DNA of 63,307 bases from Candidatus Accumulibacter meliphilus (GTDB taxonomy: Bacteria; Pseudomonadota; Gammaproteobacteria; Burkholderiales; Rhodocyclaceae). The stretch spans positions 2,094-65,400 of the forward strand of contig QPGA01000014.1 in the NCBI GenBank assembly GCA_003332265.1, read 5' to 3'. This document shows, in pieces, positions 54,359-63,307 of the stretch (its first letter is position 1; each line of letters opens with the position of its first letter). A program made the translations under genes and the position numbers. The notes below the pieces were generated by a model that was not told where the DNA came from, did not search any database, and saw nothing but the letters and a program-made list of their open reading frames with translations.

Positions 54359-55435
54359 TCAGTGCGGGAATGGCCAGAGCCGCAGCTTTTCCTTGCCGGT
54401 CGACCACAGGCGCGCTATGCCGTGCGGCTCCTTGATCAGGAAGAAGACGATCAGGCCGCCGAAGATGATCAACTCGGCGTGCGAGATGCCCGCGGTCGAT
54501 ATTTCGACGCCGACCAGGTCACCGATCGCCGGCAGCAGTTGATTGAGGGCGATCGGAAGAACGACGATGAAGGCCGCGCCGAAGAAACTGCCCATGATCG
54601 AACCGAGACCACCAATAATGACCATGAACAGCAACTGGAACGAACGATCGACCGAGAAGGCGGCCGGCTCCCACGAGGCGAGGTGTACGAAGCCCCACAG
54701 CGCGCCGGCCGTGCCGACGAAGAAGGAACTGACGGCAAATGCCGAGAGCTTGGCAAACAGCGGCCGAATTCCGATCACTTCGGCAGCCACATCCATGTCA
54801 CGGATCGCCATCCACTGCCGGCCGATGGCGCTACGCGTCATGTTCTTTGCCATCAGTGCGAAGACGGTCAGGATCGCCAGGCAAAACAGATATTTGTTGA
54901 GCGGGTTGTTGATCTGCCAGCCCATCACCTGCAGGTTGGAAACCGAAACCGAGCCCGACGAGGCGTTGTCCGTAAACCAGGGAACGCGTAGAAAAACCCA
55001 GTCGGTGAAAAACTGCGCCGCCAGGGTGGCGACCGCCAGGTAAAGACCGCGCACACGCAAACTCGGGATCCCGAAGACGATGCCCACGGCGGCGGCAGTC
55101 AGGCCGCCAAGCAGCAGTGACACGAGCAAGGGCATGCCTTCGACACGAATGTGGAAGTTGTACGCCGCGTACGCCCCGACGGCCATGAAGGCGCCGGCAC
55201 CGAGCGTGATCTGCCCGCAGAAGCCGACCAGGATATTGACCCCGAGAGCGGCCAGCGACAGGATTACAAAGGGAATCAGGATGGCACGGAACATGTACTC
55301 GTCGACCAGCAGCGGGACGGCGACGAAGGCGAACACCAGGATGCCGATGATCGCCCAGCGGTCCTGGGTGATCGGAAAAATTTGCTGGTCGGCGGCGTAA
55401 GAAGTCTTGAACTGACCGTTTTCTCTATATAGCAC
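54359..55435 (-). CDS. livM: HAAT-family ABC transporter permease (LivM type)
   Basis: Membrane permease of 358 residues with eight to ten helices. LGVNILVGFCGQITLGAGAFMAVGAYAAYNF and TRSAIGRQWMAIRDMDVAAEVIGIRPLFAKLSAFAVSSFFVGTAGALWG (the EAA-like coupling region) are diagnostic. Between livH (15 bp upstream) and the binding-protein gene (97 bp downstream). An N-terminal extension of about 25 residues (LYRENGQFKTSYAADQQIFP) precedes the first helix. Confidence 0.91.
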   Translation of the reverse strand: MLYRENGQFKTSYAADQQIFPITQDRWAIIGILVFAFVAVPLLVDEYMFRAILIPFVILSLAALGVNILVGFCGQITLGAGAFMAVGAYAAYNFHIRVEGMPLLVSLLLGGLTAAAVGIVFGIPSLRVRGLYLAVATLAAQFFTDWVFLRVPWFTDNASSGSVSVSNLQVMGWQINNPLNKYLFCLAILTVFALMAKNMTRSAIGRQWMAIRDMDVAAEVIGIRPLFAKLSAFAVSSFFVGTAGALWGFVHLASWEPAAFSVDRSFQLLFMVIIGGLGSIMGSFFGAAFIVVLPIALNQLLPAIGDLVGVEISTAGISHAELIIFGGLIVFFLIKEPHGIARLWSTGKEKLRLWPFPH

Positions 55436-55450
55436 TTGCCTGCTCCCCGA

Positions 55451-56380
55451 TTAGACGCGGTCGATGATCTTTTCCCCGAACAGGCCTTGCGGCCTGAACA
55501 GAAGAAAGACCAGAGCCAGTACGTAGGCAAACCAGATCTCGATGCCGCCGCCCACCATCGGCCCGATGTAGACCTCGGAAAGTTTCTCGCCGACACCGAT
55601 GATCAAGCCGCCGATGATGGCGCCGGGAACCGAAGTCAGCCCGCCGAGAATGACCACCGGCAGCGCCCGCAGGGCCACCGTCGACAAGGAGAACTGGACC
55701 CCGAGTTTCGACCCCCAGATCACGCCGGCGACCAAGGCAACCAGGCCGGCGACGCACCAGACGATCACCCAGATGCGATTCAATGGAATGCCGATCGATT
55801 GCGCCGCCTGATGATCGTCGGCCACCGCCCGCAGGGCTCTCCCGGTGGTCGTCTTCTGGAAGAAAAGGGTTAGCAGGCCGACCAGGACGGCGGCGATCAA
55901 GGCGGCGATGAAATCCTCCTTGTTGATCAGCAAGCCGCCTGCGAAAGTCCCTTCGAAGAGAAACACCGGATCCTTGGGCATGCCGACGTCGATCGTATAG
56001 ATGCTGCTGCCGAAAAGGCTGCTGCCGACGCCTTCAAGAACATAGGCGATGCCTAGCGTAGCCATCAGCAGCGTCGCGCCCTCCTGATTGACCAGATGAC
56101 GCAGAACCAGGCGTTCGATCAACCAGGCGACCACGAACATCAAGGCCCCGGCGACGACGAAGGCTGCGGCGGTTCCCAGGTACGAACCCTCGAGGCCGAA
56201 CCAGCCCGGAATCCACTCCGCAAAACGGGCCATGGCCAGAGCGGCAAACAAGACCATCGCCCCCTGCGCGAAGTTGAACACGCCGGAGGCCTTGAAAATC
56301 AGCACGAAGCCGAGCGCCACCAGCGAATAGAGCATGCCGGCCATCAGGCCACCGATCAATGTTTCCAGGAAGAAACCCAT
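55451..56380 (-). CDS. livH: HAAT-family ABC transporter permease (LivH type)
   Basis: Membrane permease of 309 residues. The N-terminal GGLMAGMLYSLVALGFVLIFKASGVFNFAQGAMVLFAALAMA and TTTGRALRAVADDHQAAQSIGIPLNRIWVIVWCVAGLVALVAGVIWG (coupling helix) are typical. It follows the livG-type gene after a 134-bp spacer occupied by dispersed element copy D; the ribosome site AAGGAG overlaps the element edge. Confidence 0.92.
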   Translation of the reverse strand: MGFFLETLIGGLMAGMLYSLVALGFVLIFKASGVFNFAQGAMVLFAALAMARFAEWIPGWFGLEGSYLGTAAAFVVAGALMFVVAWLIERLVLRHLVNQEGATLLMATLGIAYVLEGVGSSLFGSSIYTIDVGMPKDPVFLFEGTFAGGLLINKEDFIAALIAAVLVGLLTLFFQKTTTGRALRAVADDHQAAQSIGIPLNRIWVIVWCVAGLVALVAGVIWGSKLGVQFSLSTVALRALPVVILGGLTSVPGAIIGGLIIGVGEKLSEVYIGPMVGGGIEIWFAYVLALVFLLFRPQGLFGEKIIDRV

Positions 56381-56390
56381 CGCATCACTC

Positions 56391-56490
56391 CTTACCGTGG
56401 ACGTCGCGTACGCGACTCACAAACCTCCCTTCTCCCCCTGTGGGAGAAGGGCTGGGGGAAGAGGGAGACGGTCATCCCTTTCATGATCTG
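56391..56490 (-). repeat. Dispersed two-hairpin element, copy D
   Basis: Aligns over about 100 nt with copy A in the opposite orientation. The hairpins are GTCGCG-TA-CGCGAC (56403-56416) and CCCTTCTCCC...GGGAGAAGGG (56427-56451), and the tail GGTCATCCCTTTCATGATC is shared. Stem changes relative to A are compensatory. It sits between livG and livH. Confidence 0.8.
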
Positions 56491-56514
56491 TGGTTTCTCG
56501 ACAGGTCAGGACCG

Positions 56515-57297
56515 TCAGTGGCTGGCGCCAAGATAGGCGCTGATGACGTCCGGATTGTTGCGGACCGCGTCCGGATCACCGTCACCGATCTTTTTGCCGT
56601 AGTCGAGAACGACGACCCGGTCGGAGATATCCATCACCACCGCCATGTCGTGCTCGATGAGCACGATGGTCGTCCCGAACTGGTCATTGACGTCGAGAAT
56701 GAAGCGGCACATGTCCTGCTTTTCTTCGACGTTCATGCCGGCCATTGGCTCGTCAAGCAGCAGGATGCTCGGCTCCATGGCCAGGGCGCGACCGAGGTCT
56801 ACGCGCTTTTGCAAACCGTAAGGCAGTCGTCCGACCGGCGTCTTGCGAATGTGCTGGATTTCGAGAAAGTCGATCACTTCCTCAACCTTGGCGCGATGCT
56901 CGAGTTCCTCGCGTCGTGCCGGTCCCCACCAGAAGGCCTGCTGAATCAGGTTGCTCCTGATTTTCAGGTTGCGCCCGGTCATCAGGTTGTCGATGACGTT
57001 CATTCCCTTGAACAGGGCAATGTTCTGGAAAGTCCGCGAGATACCGGCCTGGGCGGCTTTGTAGGGGTTCATTTTCGTGAACCGCTGACCGCGCAGGATG
57101 ATCTCGCCTTCCTGCGGCCGATAAACGCCGTTGATCACATTGAGCATCGAACTCTTGCCGGCACCGTTGGGGCCAATGATCGCCCGGATCTCGTGTTCGC
57201 GCACATCAAACGAGATGCCGGTCAGCGCCTTGACGCCGCCGAAGGACAGCGAAACCTGTTTCAGGTCGAGAACGACTTCGCCGATCTGCCGACTCAT
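56515..57297 (-). CDS. livG: HAAT-family ABC transporter ATP-binding protein (LivG type)
   Basis: ATPase of 260 residues with GPNGAGKSS (Walker A), the LivG-type insertion region GISRTFQNIALFKGMNVIDNLMTGRN, LPYGLQKRVDLGRAL in place of a strict LSGGQ signature, and ILLLDEPMAGMN (Walker B) with LIEHDMAVVMDIS. Its start overlaps the stop of the acyl-CoA synthetase gene by 4 nt. It pairs with LivF in the importer. Confidence 0.92.
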   Translation of the reverse strand: MSRQIGEVVLDLKQVSLSFGGVKALTGISFDVREHEIRAIIGPNGAGKSSMLNVINGVYRPQEGEIILRGQRFTKMNPYKAAQAGISRTFQNIALFKGMNVIDNLMTGRNLKIRSNLIQQAFWWGPARREELEHRAKVEEVIDFLEIQHIRKTPVGRLPYGLQKRVDLGRALAMEPSILLLDEPMAGMNVEEKQDMCRFILDVNDQFGTTIVLIEHDMAVVMDISDRVVVLDYGKKIGDGDPDAVRNNPDVISAYLGASH

Positions 57298-59255
57298 GAC
57301 GCGGCCCTCCCGGCAATAGCAAAGGTTTTCAGATCCCGGATGACCAGATCGGCGGCGACCTTGCCTTGCCGCCCGTCCTCGAATTTCACCGCCGTTTCGA
57401 TGAACTGGCTGTCCTTGCCAGCGTACAGCGCGTCGATCAAGACCCCGTACTTCTCGGCGACGAAACCGCGGCGTACCTTGCGTGTGCGCGTCAACTCGTC
57501 ATCATCGGGATCGAGCTCCTTGTGCAGGATCAGGAAACGATGAATCTGCGAATCGGCCAGCGGGCCTTCGCCAAGCAGTTCGGAATTCACCTGTTCGATC
57601 GACTCCTGGATCAGCCCATAGACCTCCACCTTGGCGGCCAGATCGGTATACCCCGAATACGCGATGCCGCGCCGCTCGGCCCAGTTACCAACCGCGCCGA
57701 TGTCGATGTTGATGAACGCACAGACCATCTCGCGGCGATCGCCGAAGACCACCGCCTCCTTGACGAAGGGGAAGAACTTGAGCTTGTTCTCAATGAAGTT
57801 GGGTGCAAACATGGCGCCGTTGGCCAGTTTGCCGACATCCTTGGCGCGATCGATGATCTTGAGATGCCCCTCGTCGTCGAACATGCCGGCGTCACCGGTC
57901 ATGAAATAGCCGTCGGCATTGATCGCTTCGGCGGTCGCGTCCGGCCGCTTGTAGTACTCTTTGAGCAGCATCGGACCCTTGACCAGGATTTCGCCGTTGT
58001 CGGCAATCTTCACCTCGACCCCGGGTGCCGGCTTGCCGACGCTGTCGAACTTGATCTCGCCGTCGGGTTGCAGACAGACGTAGGCACAGGTTTCGGTCTG
58101 ACCGTAGAGCTGCTTGAGGTTGATGCCGATCGAGCGGTAGAAACGGAAAAGGTCGGGGCCGATCGCCGCGCCGGCGGTATAGGCGACGCGCACGCGACTC
58201 AGTCCGAGGACGTTCTTCAGCGGCCCGAAAACAAAAAAGTTGCCCAGTCCATAGAGCACGCGATCGGCGAAGGACACCGCTTTGCCATCGAGAATCTCGG
58301 CACCGCTGCGCCGCGCCACGGCCATGAAATAGTGGAACATCTTCTGCTTGATGGCGCTGGCGTCTTCCATGCGGATCATCACCTGCGTCAACAGGTTCTC
58401 AAAAACGCGCGGCGGTGCGAAGTAGTAGGTCGGGCCGATTTCCCGCAGATCGTTCATTACCGTCTCGGCCGACTCCGGGCAGTTGATGGTGAAACCGGTG
58501 ATCATCGCCTGCGCAAACGAAAACAGATGGTCGCCCACCCAGGCCATCGGCAGGTAGGAGAGGATGTCTTCGTCTGCCGTCAGATGATCGAAATCGGCGC
58601 CACCGCGGGCGGCGCTGATGAAGGCGTGATGCGTCAGGCACACGCCTTTTGGCCTACCCGTCGTCCCCGAGGTATACAGCATGACGCTGACGTCGTCCGG
58701 GCTGCCGGCCGCGACCTCGCTGGTCAGCAGAGCAGGATGGTTGCGGTTGTGTATCCGCCCCATCTCCATCAGCTCGCGCACGTCGTGGATGAAGGGCTGC
58801 GTGTAGTGGCGCATGCCGTGCGGATCGTCGTAGAAGACGTGGCGCAGTTGCGGCAACTGCTCCTGCAGCTCAAGGACCTTGTCGACCTGCTCCTGATCTT
58901 CGACGAACAGGAAGCGGACCTCGGCGTCGACCAGAACGAAAAGCATCTCGTTGGCCACTGCATCCTGGTAGAGCGGCAAGGGCACCCCGCCAAGACACTG
59001 TACGGCGCTCATCATCATGTACATGCGCGGCCGATTGTCGCCGACAATGGCCACGTTCTCGCCACGCTTGAAGCCCATTTCGACAAGACCGCAGGCCAGC
59101 GCGCGCACCTCGTCGGCAACCTTCTGCCAGGTCCAGCACTGCCAAATCCCCAGGTCCTTCTCGCGCATGGCCACCTTGCCGCCGCGCACCTGGGCATGCT
59201 CCAACAGCAAGCGCGGAAAAGTATCCAGCGCTTGCGACGACGCAGTTTCCGGCAT
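57294..59255 (-). CDS. Long-chain acyl-CoA synthetase-like AMP-forming ligase
   Basis: Adenylate-forming ligase of 653 residues. The P-loop is VMLYTSGTTGRPKGVCLTHHA (near residue 195), the adenine-binding segment LKQLYGQTETCAYVCLQ, and GYFMTGDAGMFDDEGHLKIIDRAKDVGKLANG the hinge and lid region. The length and the C-terminal DELTRTRKVRRGFVAEKYG fit the eukaryote-like FACS group. It opens the importer operon, so it probably activates the imported acid. GGAGGAG precedes the ATG. A -10-like TATAAG lies about 50 nt upstream. Confidence 0.9.
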   Translation of the reverse strand: MPETASSQALDTFPRLLLEHAQVRGGKVAMREKDLGIWQCWTWQKVADEVRALACGLVEMGFKRGENVAIVGDNRPRMYMMMSAVQCLGGVPLPLYQDAVANEMLFVLVDAEVRFLFVEDQEQVDKVLELQEQLPQLRHVFYDDPHGMRHYTQPFIHDVRELMEMGRIHNRNHPALLTSEVAAGSPDDVSVMLYTSGTTGRPKGVCLTHHAFISAARGGADFDHLTADEDILSYLPMAWVGDHLFSFAQAMITGFTINCPESAETVMNDLREIGPTYYFAPPRVFENLLTQVMIRMEDASAIKQKMFHYFMAVARRSGAEILDGKAVSFADRVLYGLGNFFVFGPLKNVLGLSRVRVAYTAGAAIGPDLFRFYRSIGINLKQLYGQTETCAYVCLQPDGEIKFDSVGKPAPGVEVKIADNGEILVKGPMLLKEYYKRPDATAEAINADGYFMTGDAGMFDDEGHLKIIDRAKDVGKLANGAMFAPNFIENKLKFFPFVKEAVVFGDRREMVCAFINIDIGAVGNWAERRGIAYSGYTDLAAKVEVYGLIQESIEQVNSELLGEGPLADSQIHRFLILHKELDPDDDELTRTRKVRRGFVAEKYGVLIDALYAGKDSQFIETAVKFEDGRQGKVAADLVIRDLKTFAIAGRAAS

Positions 59256-59708
59256 CTTGTCTCCTCCGGTGCATTCACGGCCGTTATCGTGACGGCACGC
59301 TTTTACTTATATTGTTCTGCGCGATTCTAGTCTTTTTTTTTCGCTAGTCATTGTGCAATGCAGTATCACCATCAGCCACTGGCGTACCGGCAAGGCCGCC
59401 AGCTGCGTGGGCCTGTCGGATGGCAGCTGCTTCGGGGAAGCTTTGCTGCTCGAGGCCGAAGCACGCCGCAACAGCCCCTCCTCGACCCCGACGGGCAGCG
59501 CAACTTCGGTGCCTGGGGCAAGGCAGCGCCAGCAAGCCCCCTTCATCGGCAGAGCCGCTGCGCGGGAAAAAACACTCGGCAGAGCAGTGGATTGAACCAT
59601 GTAGGGATCTGGGTTAGTATTCGACGCCCCGAGGGGAGTGGTCTTGTCAACATCTGGAAAATTGGTTTCACAATCATTTCGCAAGACAAACAAGGAGGAT
59701 AAGTACAA
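59256..59708. other. 453-bp divergent intergenic region
   Basis: Lies between the acyl-CoA synthetase gene and the acetate permease operon. Short open frames occur on both strands, but none resembles a known family or has a convincing ribosome site. A T8 tract (59333-59341) and a GC-rich middle are present. The right part holds the candidate promoter of the permease operon and a strong AAGGAGG ribosome site at 59692. Confidence 0.5.
59592..59620 (+). promoter_or_regulatory. Candidate promoter of the DUF485-actP operon
   Basis: TTGAAC (59592-59597), 17-bp spacer, TAGTAT (59615-59620). Each hexamer matches 4 of 6 consensus bases. It would give a leader of about 80 nt. Confidence 0.4.
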
Positions 59709-60029
59709 ATGAGTAGCGTTATATACGATCGAATTCGGCGCAATCCGAAGTTCGACCAGCTGGTTCAGAAGCGAGGGAGCTTCGCCTGGACCTTGTCAGC
59801 CATCGTGCTGGTTATTTTCTACGGCTTCTTCTTGCTGGTTGCCTTCAATCCCAAGATGCTCGGGCAACCGATCGCCGAGGGATCGATGTGGGCCATCGGC
59901 TACACTGCCGAAATGGTGATGTTCATCTTTTTCTGGCTTCTGACCTTCCTTTACGTCCGCCGCGCCAATGGCGAGTTTGACGACCTGACGGCCGAAATCA
60001 TCAAAGAAGCGCAGAAGGAGACGAAATGA
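59709..60029 (+). CDS. DUF485 family inner membrane protein (YjcH-like)
   Basis: A 106-residue protein with two transmembrane helices ([20 protein letters not shown] and [18 protein letters not shown]). [22 protein letters not shown] at the N-terminus is the DUF485 hallmark. It is almost always encoded directly before an acetate-type symporter. Its stop overlaps the actP start by 4 nt. It is thought to be a partner subunit; the exact role is not established. Confidence 0.93.
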   Translation: MSSVIYDRIRRNPKFDQLVQKRGSFAWTLSAIVLVIFYGFFLLVAFNPKMLGQPIAEGSMWAIGYTAEMVMFIFFWLLTFLYVRRANGEFDDLTAEIIKEAQKETK

Positions 60030-61690
60030 GCAAGCGATTTACAACGGCACTCGCCCTGCTGGCTTTCGCCGGCCTGGCCGTTGCCGCGGGCCCCGCCCTG
60101 CAAGGCGAAATCAAGACACAGCCCACCAACTGGCACGCGATCATCATGTTCCTGATCTTCGTGACCATGACCATGGGCATCACCTACTGGGCAGCCGGCC
60201 GCACCAAGTCCACCGCCGACTTCTATACCGCCGGCGGCGGCATCACCGGCTTCCAGAACGGTCTGGCAATTGCCGGCGACTATATGTCGGCGGCAACCCT
60301 GCTCGGTCTCACGGCGATGACTTTCAGCCGCGGCTACGACGCCTACATCTACATGATGGCGTTCTTTGCCGGCTGGCCGATCATCCTCTTCCTGATGGCT
60401 GAACGACTGCGTAACCTCGGCCGCTTCACTTTCTCGGACATCACCTCGTATCGTCTCGACCCGAGCGTACGGACGATGGCCGCGCTGTCGTCGCTGGTGG
60501 TGGTGGTCTTCTACCTGATCGCCCAGATGGTCGGTGCCGGGCAGTTGATCAAGCTGCTTTTCGGCCTCGAGTACAACGTCGCCATCTTCGTCGTTGGCGT
60601 TCTGATGATGGTCTATGTGACCGTCGGCGGCATGGTGGCAACGACCTGGGTGCAGATCATCAAGGCCTGCCTGCTGCTCTTCGGCGGTACGCTGGTGCTG
60701 ATTCTCGGCTTCTCGCAGTTCGGCTTTTCGCTGACCACCCTGCTCGAAAAAGCGCAGGCGGTTCATAAGCAGGGTGCCTCGTTGATGGCACCGGGTAGCC
60801 TGCTCTCGGATCCGGTGACGGCGCTCTCCCTCGGTCTTGGCCTGATGTTCGGTACCGCTGGTCTGCCGCACATCCTGATGCGCTTCTTCACCGTTGGCAA
60901 CGCCAAGGAAGCCCGCAAGTCGGTGCTCTACGCATCCGGCTTCGTCGGCTTCTTCTTCAACGTCATCTTCCTGATGGGCCTGGTTGCCATTCTTCTGGTC
61001 GGCCAGAACCCCGAGTACTTCGAGGGCGGTGACATCAAGGGCGCACTGATCGGTGGTGGCAACATGGTCGCCATGCACCTGGCGCATGCGGTTGGCGGCA
61101 ACATGCTGCTCGGCTTCCTGGCGGCGGTCGCTTTCGCCACCATCCTGGCCGTCGTCTCGGGCCTGGCCCTGGCCGGCGCTTCGGCAATCGCGCACGACAT
61201 CTACGCACGCGTGATCAGGAAAGGCGAATGCACGGACAAGGAAGAGATCAAGGTTTCGCGGATGGCGACCATCGCCCTCGGCATCCTGGCCATCATCCTC
61301 GGTATCGCCTTCGAAAAGCAGAACATCGCCTTCATGGTCGGTCTGGCTTTCGGCGTCGCTGCCGCAGCCAACTTCCCGGTCCTGATTCTCTCGATGTACT
61401 GGAAAGGGCTGACCACTCGCGGCGCACTGTGGGGCGGCTACGGCGGCGTCATTTCCGCAGTCCTTTTCGTCGTCTTCTCGAAAGCGGTATGGGTCGACGT
61501 GCTGCACAATGCAGCGCCGCTGTTCCCCTACACGCAGCCGGCGCTGTTCGCGATGCCCATCGCCTTCTTCCTGGCCTACGTTTTCTCGGTCTCGGACAGC
61601 AGCGCCCGGGCAGCCAAGGAGCGGGACGCGTTCGAAGACCAGTACGTACGTGCCCAGACCGGCTTTGGTGCTTCCGGTGCCAGCCACTAA
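60026..61690 (+). CDS. actP: Cation/acetate symporter ActP
   Basis: Sodium:solute symporter family permease of 554 residues with a cleavable N-terminal segment ([17 protein letters not shown]) and about 13 transmembrane helices. Hallmarks include [73 protein letters not shown] and [21 protein letters not shown]. It drives acetate uptake, relevant to organisms that store acetate as PHA. A strong terminator follows. Confidence 0.95.
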   Translation: MSKRFTTALALLAFAGLAVAAGPALQGEIKTQPTNWHAIIMFLIFVTMTMGITYWAAGRTKSTADFYTAGGGITGFQNGLAIAGDYMSAATLLGLTAMTFSRGYDAYIYMMAFFAGWPIILFLMAERLRNLGRFTFSDITSYRLDPSVRTMAALSSLVVVVFYLIAQMVGAGQLIKLLFGLEYNVAIFVVGVLMMVYVTVGGMVATTWVQIIKACLLLFGGTLVLILGFSQFGFSLTTLLEKAQAVHKQGASLMAPGSLLSDPVTALSLGLGLMFGTAGLPHILMRFFTVGNAKEARKSVLYASGFVGFFFNVIFLMGLVAILLVGQNPEYFEGGDIKGALIGGGNMVAMHLAHAVGGNMLLGFLAAVAFATILAVVSGLALAGASAIAHDIYARVIRKGECTDKEEIKVSRMATIALGILAIILGIAFEKQNIAFMVGLAFGVAAAANFPVLILSMYWKGLTTRGALWGGYGGVISAVLFVVFSKAVWVDVLHNAAPLFPYTQPALFAMPIAFFLAYVFSVSDSSARAAKERDAFEDQYVRAQTGFGASGASH

Positions 61691-61720
61691 GTAGTCGATC
61701 ACCAGCCACACGCAAGCAAA

Positions 61721-61755
61721 CCCTGGCGGCGCCAAACGGCCCGCCAGGGTTTTTT
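61721..61755 (+). terminator. Intrinsic terminator of actP
   Basis: CCCTGGCGG (61721-61729) and CCGCCAGGG (61741-61749) form a perfect 9-bp stem with an 11-nt loop, followed by six T, 30 bp after the actP stop. Confidence 0.9.
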
Positions 61756-61844
61756 CTTGCCTGCCAGCTCGCCCGATCGCCTAAAGTTAAATGGGTATAG
61801 TCCGTTAACAGAGTGATGCATAGCGCGAATTGAGGGAGTTCCCC

Positions 61845-63275
61845 ATGCTTTCAGACCTCAGGCTTCTTGCCGTGGCTCTCGCGACCATCGCGCCGGTAAC
61901 GGCTTCCGCAAGCTGGCAGCTCATTTCCGACGAACCGGGCCGGCGCGTCGAGCTCGACAGAGCGAGCATCAAGAAAGTCGATCAGGGCAAGACCGAAGCA
62001 CACGGGCGAATCGTCCTCGACAAACCTATCGTCGATCCGAGAACCTCTTCGTCCTACCGCATCGTCGAAGCCGTCAACCGTTACGACTGCGCGACGCGCA
62101 GCTACAGCACTCTGCAACGACGCTACTTCAAGGCCGAAGGTGAACTACTGCGTGCAGAGGAGGTCAAGGTGCAGGTCGAAATGCCCGTGCGTACTGGCAT
62201 GCTCGACGATAAGCTGCTGCGCGAAGTTTGCCGACCCAAACCAGGAAACGACGCCCTCCAGGCCGCCAGAAAAGCCGCCGAGAAAGTCAGCGCGGCCGCT
62301 GGCGAACTACGCAAGGCCAACGAGGCCCTGGTGCGCAAGGACGTGCAACGAGCCAACCTGAACACGCGCGCCGCAGAAAAGACGGAGCCCGAAGAAGCGC
62401 GAGCTCCCGCCCGCCAATCCACCGCTACAGTCGCCACAGCCACAGCCGCAGCCACCGCAACCGCCACATCGACCACGGCCGCCGCACGCCGGCCGCCGCG
62501 GCGGGTCGCTACGCGTCTGGCCGAAGAGCACCCAGCCAGCTCACCAGCAGGCAGCAGCAAGAGTGAATCCAAGGACCTCCTCGCCGCCTACGCGCACGCG
62601 CAGATCCCCTGGTCCTATGAAGGGGAAGGTCGGCCTGAAAACTGGGGCAAGCTGCGGCCCGATTACGCCACCTGCGCCAACGGCCAGCGCCAGTCGCCGA
62701 TCGATATCCGTGACGGTTTCCGTGTCGACCTCGAGCCAATTCGCTTCACCTACCGCCCCTCGCAATTTCGCGTCATCGACAACGGCCACACCGTGCAGGT
62801 CGATGTCGGCGGCAGCCACATCGGCCTGCTCGGCAAGACCTACGATCTGGTGCAATTCCATTTTCACCGACCGGCCGAAGAACGCATAGACGGTCAATCC
62901 TTCGAGATGGTCATCCACCTGGTGCACAAGTCCGAGGACGGCGAGCTGGCCGTCGTCGCCGTGCTCCTCGAACAGGGCCTGGAGAACCCGCTGATCCAGA
63001 GCATATGGAACAACCTGCCCCTGGAAAAGAACGAATACGTGCAACCACCCGAGCAGGGCATCGACCTCGCCAGCTTGATCCCCGAGGACCGCAGTTACTA
63101 CACCTACATGGGCTCCCTGACCACCCCCCCCTGTAGCGAAGATGTCCTCTGGCTGGTGCTCAAACAAACGCAACAGCTCTCCCCCGAGCAACTGCGGATC
63201 TTTTCGCGCCTCTACCCCTACAACGCCCGACCAGTGCAGCCGAAGCATTCGCGAATGATCAAGGAGTCGCGCTGA
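61845..63275 (+). CDS. Alpha-carbonic anhydrase with N-terminal surface-adhesin-E-like domain
   Basis: A 476-residue secreted protein. The signal peptide (MLSDLRLLAVALATIAPVTASAS) is followed by a domain at about 24-135 (WQLISDEPGRRVELDRASIKK..., VNRYDCATRSYSTLQRRYF) resembling surface-adhesin E/NTHi adhesin-like proteins. Next come a helical stretch and an Ala/Thr repeat linker (about 190-235). The alpha-carbonic anhydrase domain follows at about 250-470. Zinc ligands H339, H341 (QFHFH) and H358 are present; C277 and C430 should form the usual disulfide; QSPIDI and TTPPCSEDVLWLV are intact. ATG 61845 follows GAGGGAG. Hydration of CO2 at the cell surface or periplasm is expected. Confidence 0.9.
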   Translation: MLSDLRLLAVALATIAPVTASASWQLISDEPGRRVELDRASIKKVDQGKTEAHGRIVLDKPIVDPRTSSSYRIVEAVNRYDCATRSYSTLQRRYFKAEGELLRAEEVKVQVEMPVRTGMLDDKLLREVCRPKPGNDALQAARKAAEKVSAAAGELRKANEALVRKDVQRANLNTRAAEKTEPEEARAPARQSTATVATATAAATATATSTTAAARRPPRRVATRLAEEHPASSPAGSSKSESKDLLAAYAHAQIPWSYEGEGRPENWGKLRPDYATCANGQRQSPIDIRDGFRVDLEPIRFTYRPSQFRVIDNGHTVQVDVGGSHIGLLGKTYDLVQFHFHRPAEERIDGQSFEMVIHLVHKSEDGELAVVAVLLEQGLENPLIQSIWNNLPLEKNEYVQPPEQGIDLASLIPEDRSYYTYMGSLTTPPCSEDVLWLVLKQTQQLSPEQLRIFSRLYPYNARPVQPKHSRMIKESR

Positions 63276-63307
63276 GCGCCACGATCGTTGCCGACTACCG
63301 GCTCCGA
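63276..63307. other. Window edge
   Basis: The last 32 bases after the carbonic anhydrase stop contain no recognisable feature. Confidence 0.5.

Noticed and set aside
57366-59330. 654-codon plus-strand frame opposite the acyl-CoA synthetase
   Set aside because: Antisense shadow; the minus strand encodes a complete adenylate-forming enzyme.
59307-59708. 133-codon minus-strand frame between the synthetase and actP operon
   Set aside because: It would end inside the synthetase promoter region and begin inside the actP ribosome site; no recognisable domain and composition unlike neighbouring genes.
59951-61735. 594-codon minus-strand frame opposite DUF485-actP
   Set aside because: Rich in Asp, His, Gln and Arg, as expected from an antisense reading of a hydrophobic permease.

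Overview
The window reads as chromosomal DNA of a GC-rich betaproteobacterium, most likely of the order Rhodocyclales and possibly Accumulibacter-like. This is inferred from three things. Ribosomal protein S4 has a CxxC zinc-type N-terminus and S3 has a long charged C-terminal tail. The trmJ, cysE, iscR, cysteine desulfurase order is proteobacterial. The accessory gene set (PhaM, PhoX, ActP, duplicated beta-oxidation) suits an organism that stores PHA and handles phosphate. No rRNA, phage, transposase or CRISPR array is visible.

Layout. 1-3.7 kb: Fe-S/cysteine island (cysteine desulfurase, iscR, cysE, trmJ, all minus) facing suhB, whose 5' end looks frameshifted. 3.9-9.1 kb: alanine dehydrogenase, a sigma-70-family factor, the secreted phosphatase PhoX, an orphan BrnA-like antitoxin and an unknown ribbon-helix-helix protein preceded by a near-consensus Pho box. 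9.1-12 kb: zinc-type ABC importer. 12.3-16.7 kb: recG-ridA, a TPR protein, SPOR and DUF2802 membrane proteins. 16.8-29.1 kb: a fatty-acid beta-oxidation island (two thiolases, two multifunctional enzymes of opposite domain order, FadE, FadL, thioesterase). It is tied together by a TetR regulator and two 18-bp operators placed identically just after the -10 boxes. 29.3-31.1 kb: Atm1-type ABC exporter. 31.2-46.5 kb: the complete S10-spc-alpha ribosomal superoperon headed by tuf, with tRNA-Tyr, tRNA-Gly and tRNA-Thr upstream. 47-49 kb: a heavily deleted FAD-oxidase remnant, a membrane-anchored methyltransferase and PhaM. 49-59.3 kb: one long minus-strand operon (acyl-CoA synthetase, HAAT-family ABC importer, PaaK-like ligase, exported protein, CaiB-type CoA transferase). 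59.7-63.3 kb: acetate permease pair and an alpha-carbonic anhydrase fused to a surface-adhesin-E-like domain.

The genes suggest metabolism built around taking up and activating organic acids (ActP, HAAT importer with CoA ligases, FadL/fad genes) and moving acyl-CoA into beta-oxidation or PHA.

The observations I would check first are: (1) a two-hairpin interspersed element of about 100 bp with four copies, all between co-directional genes and three abutting a gene's ribosome-binding site; (2) the tRNA-tuf-rpsJ junction, which looks like recombination or assembly collapse between the two usual tuf copies; (3) the two-site TetR fad regulon; (4) the Pho-box-linked unknown ribbon-helix-helix gene; (5) the carbonic anhydrase fusion; and (6) a promoter plus attenuator-like hairpin between rpsJ and rplC.
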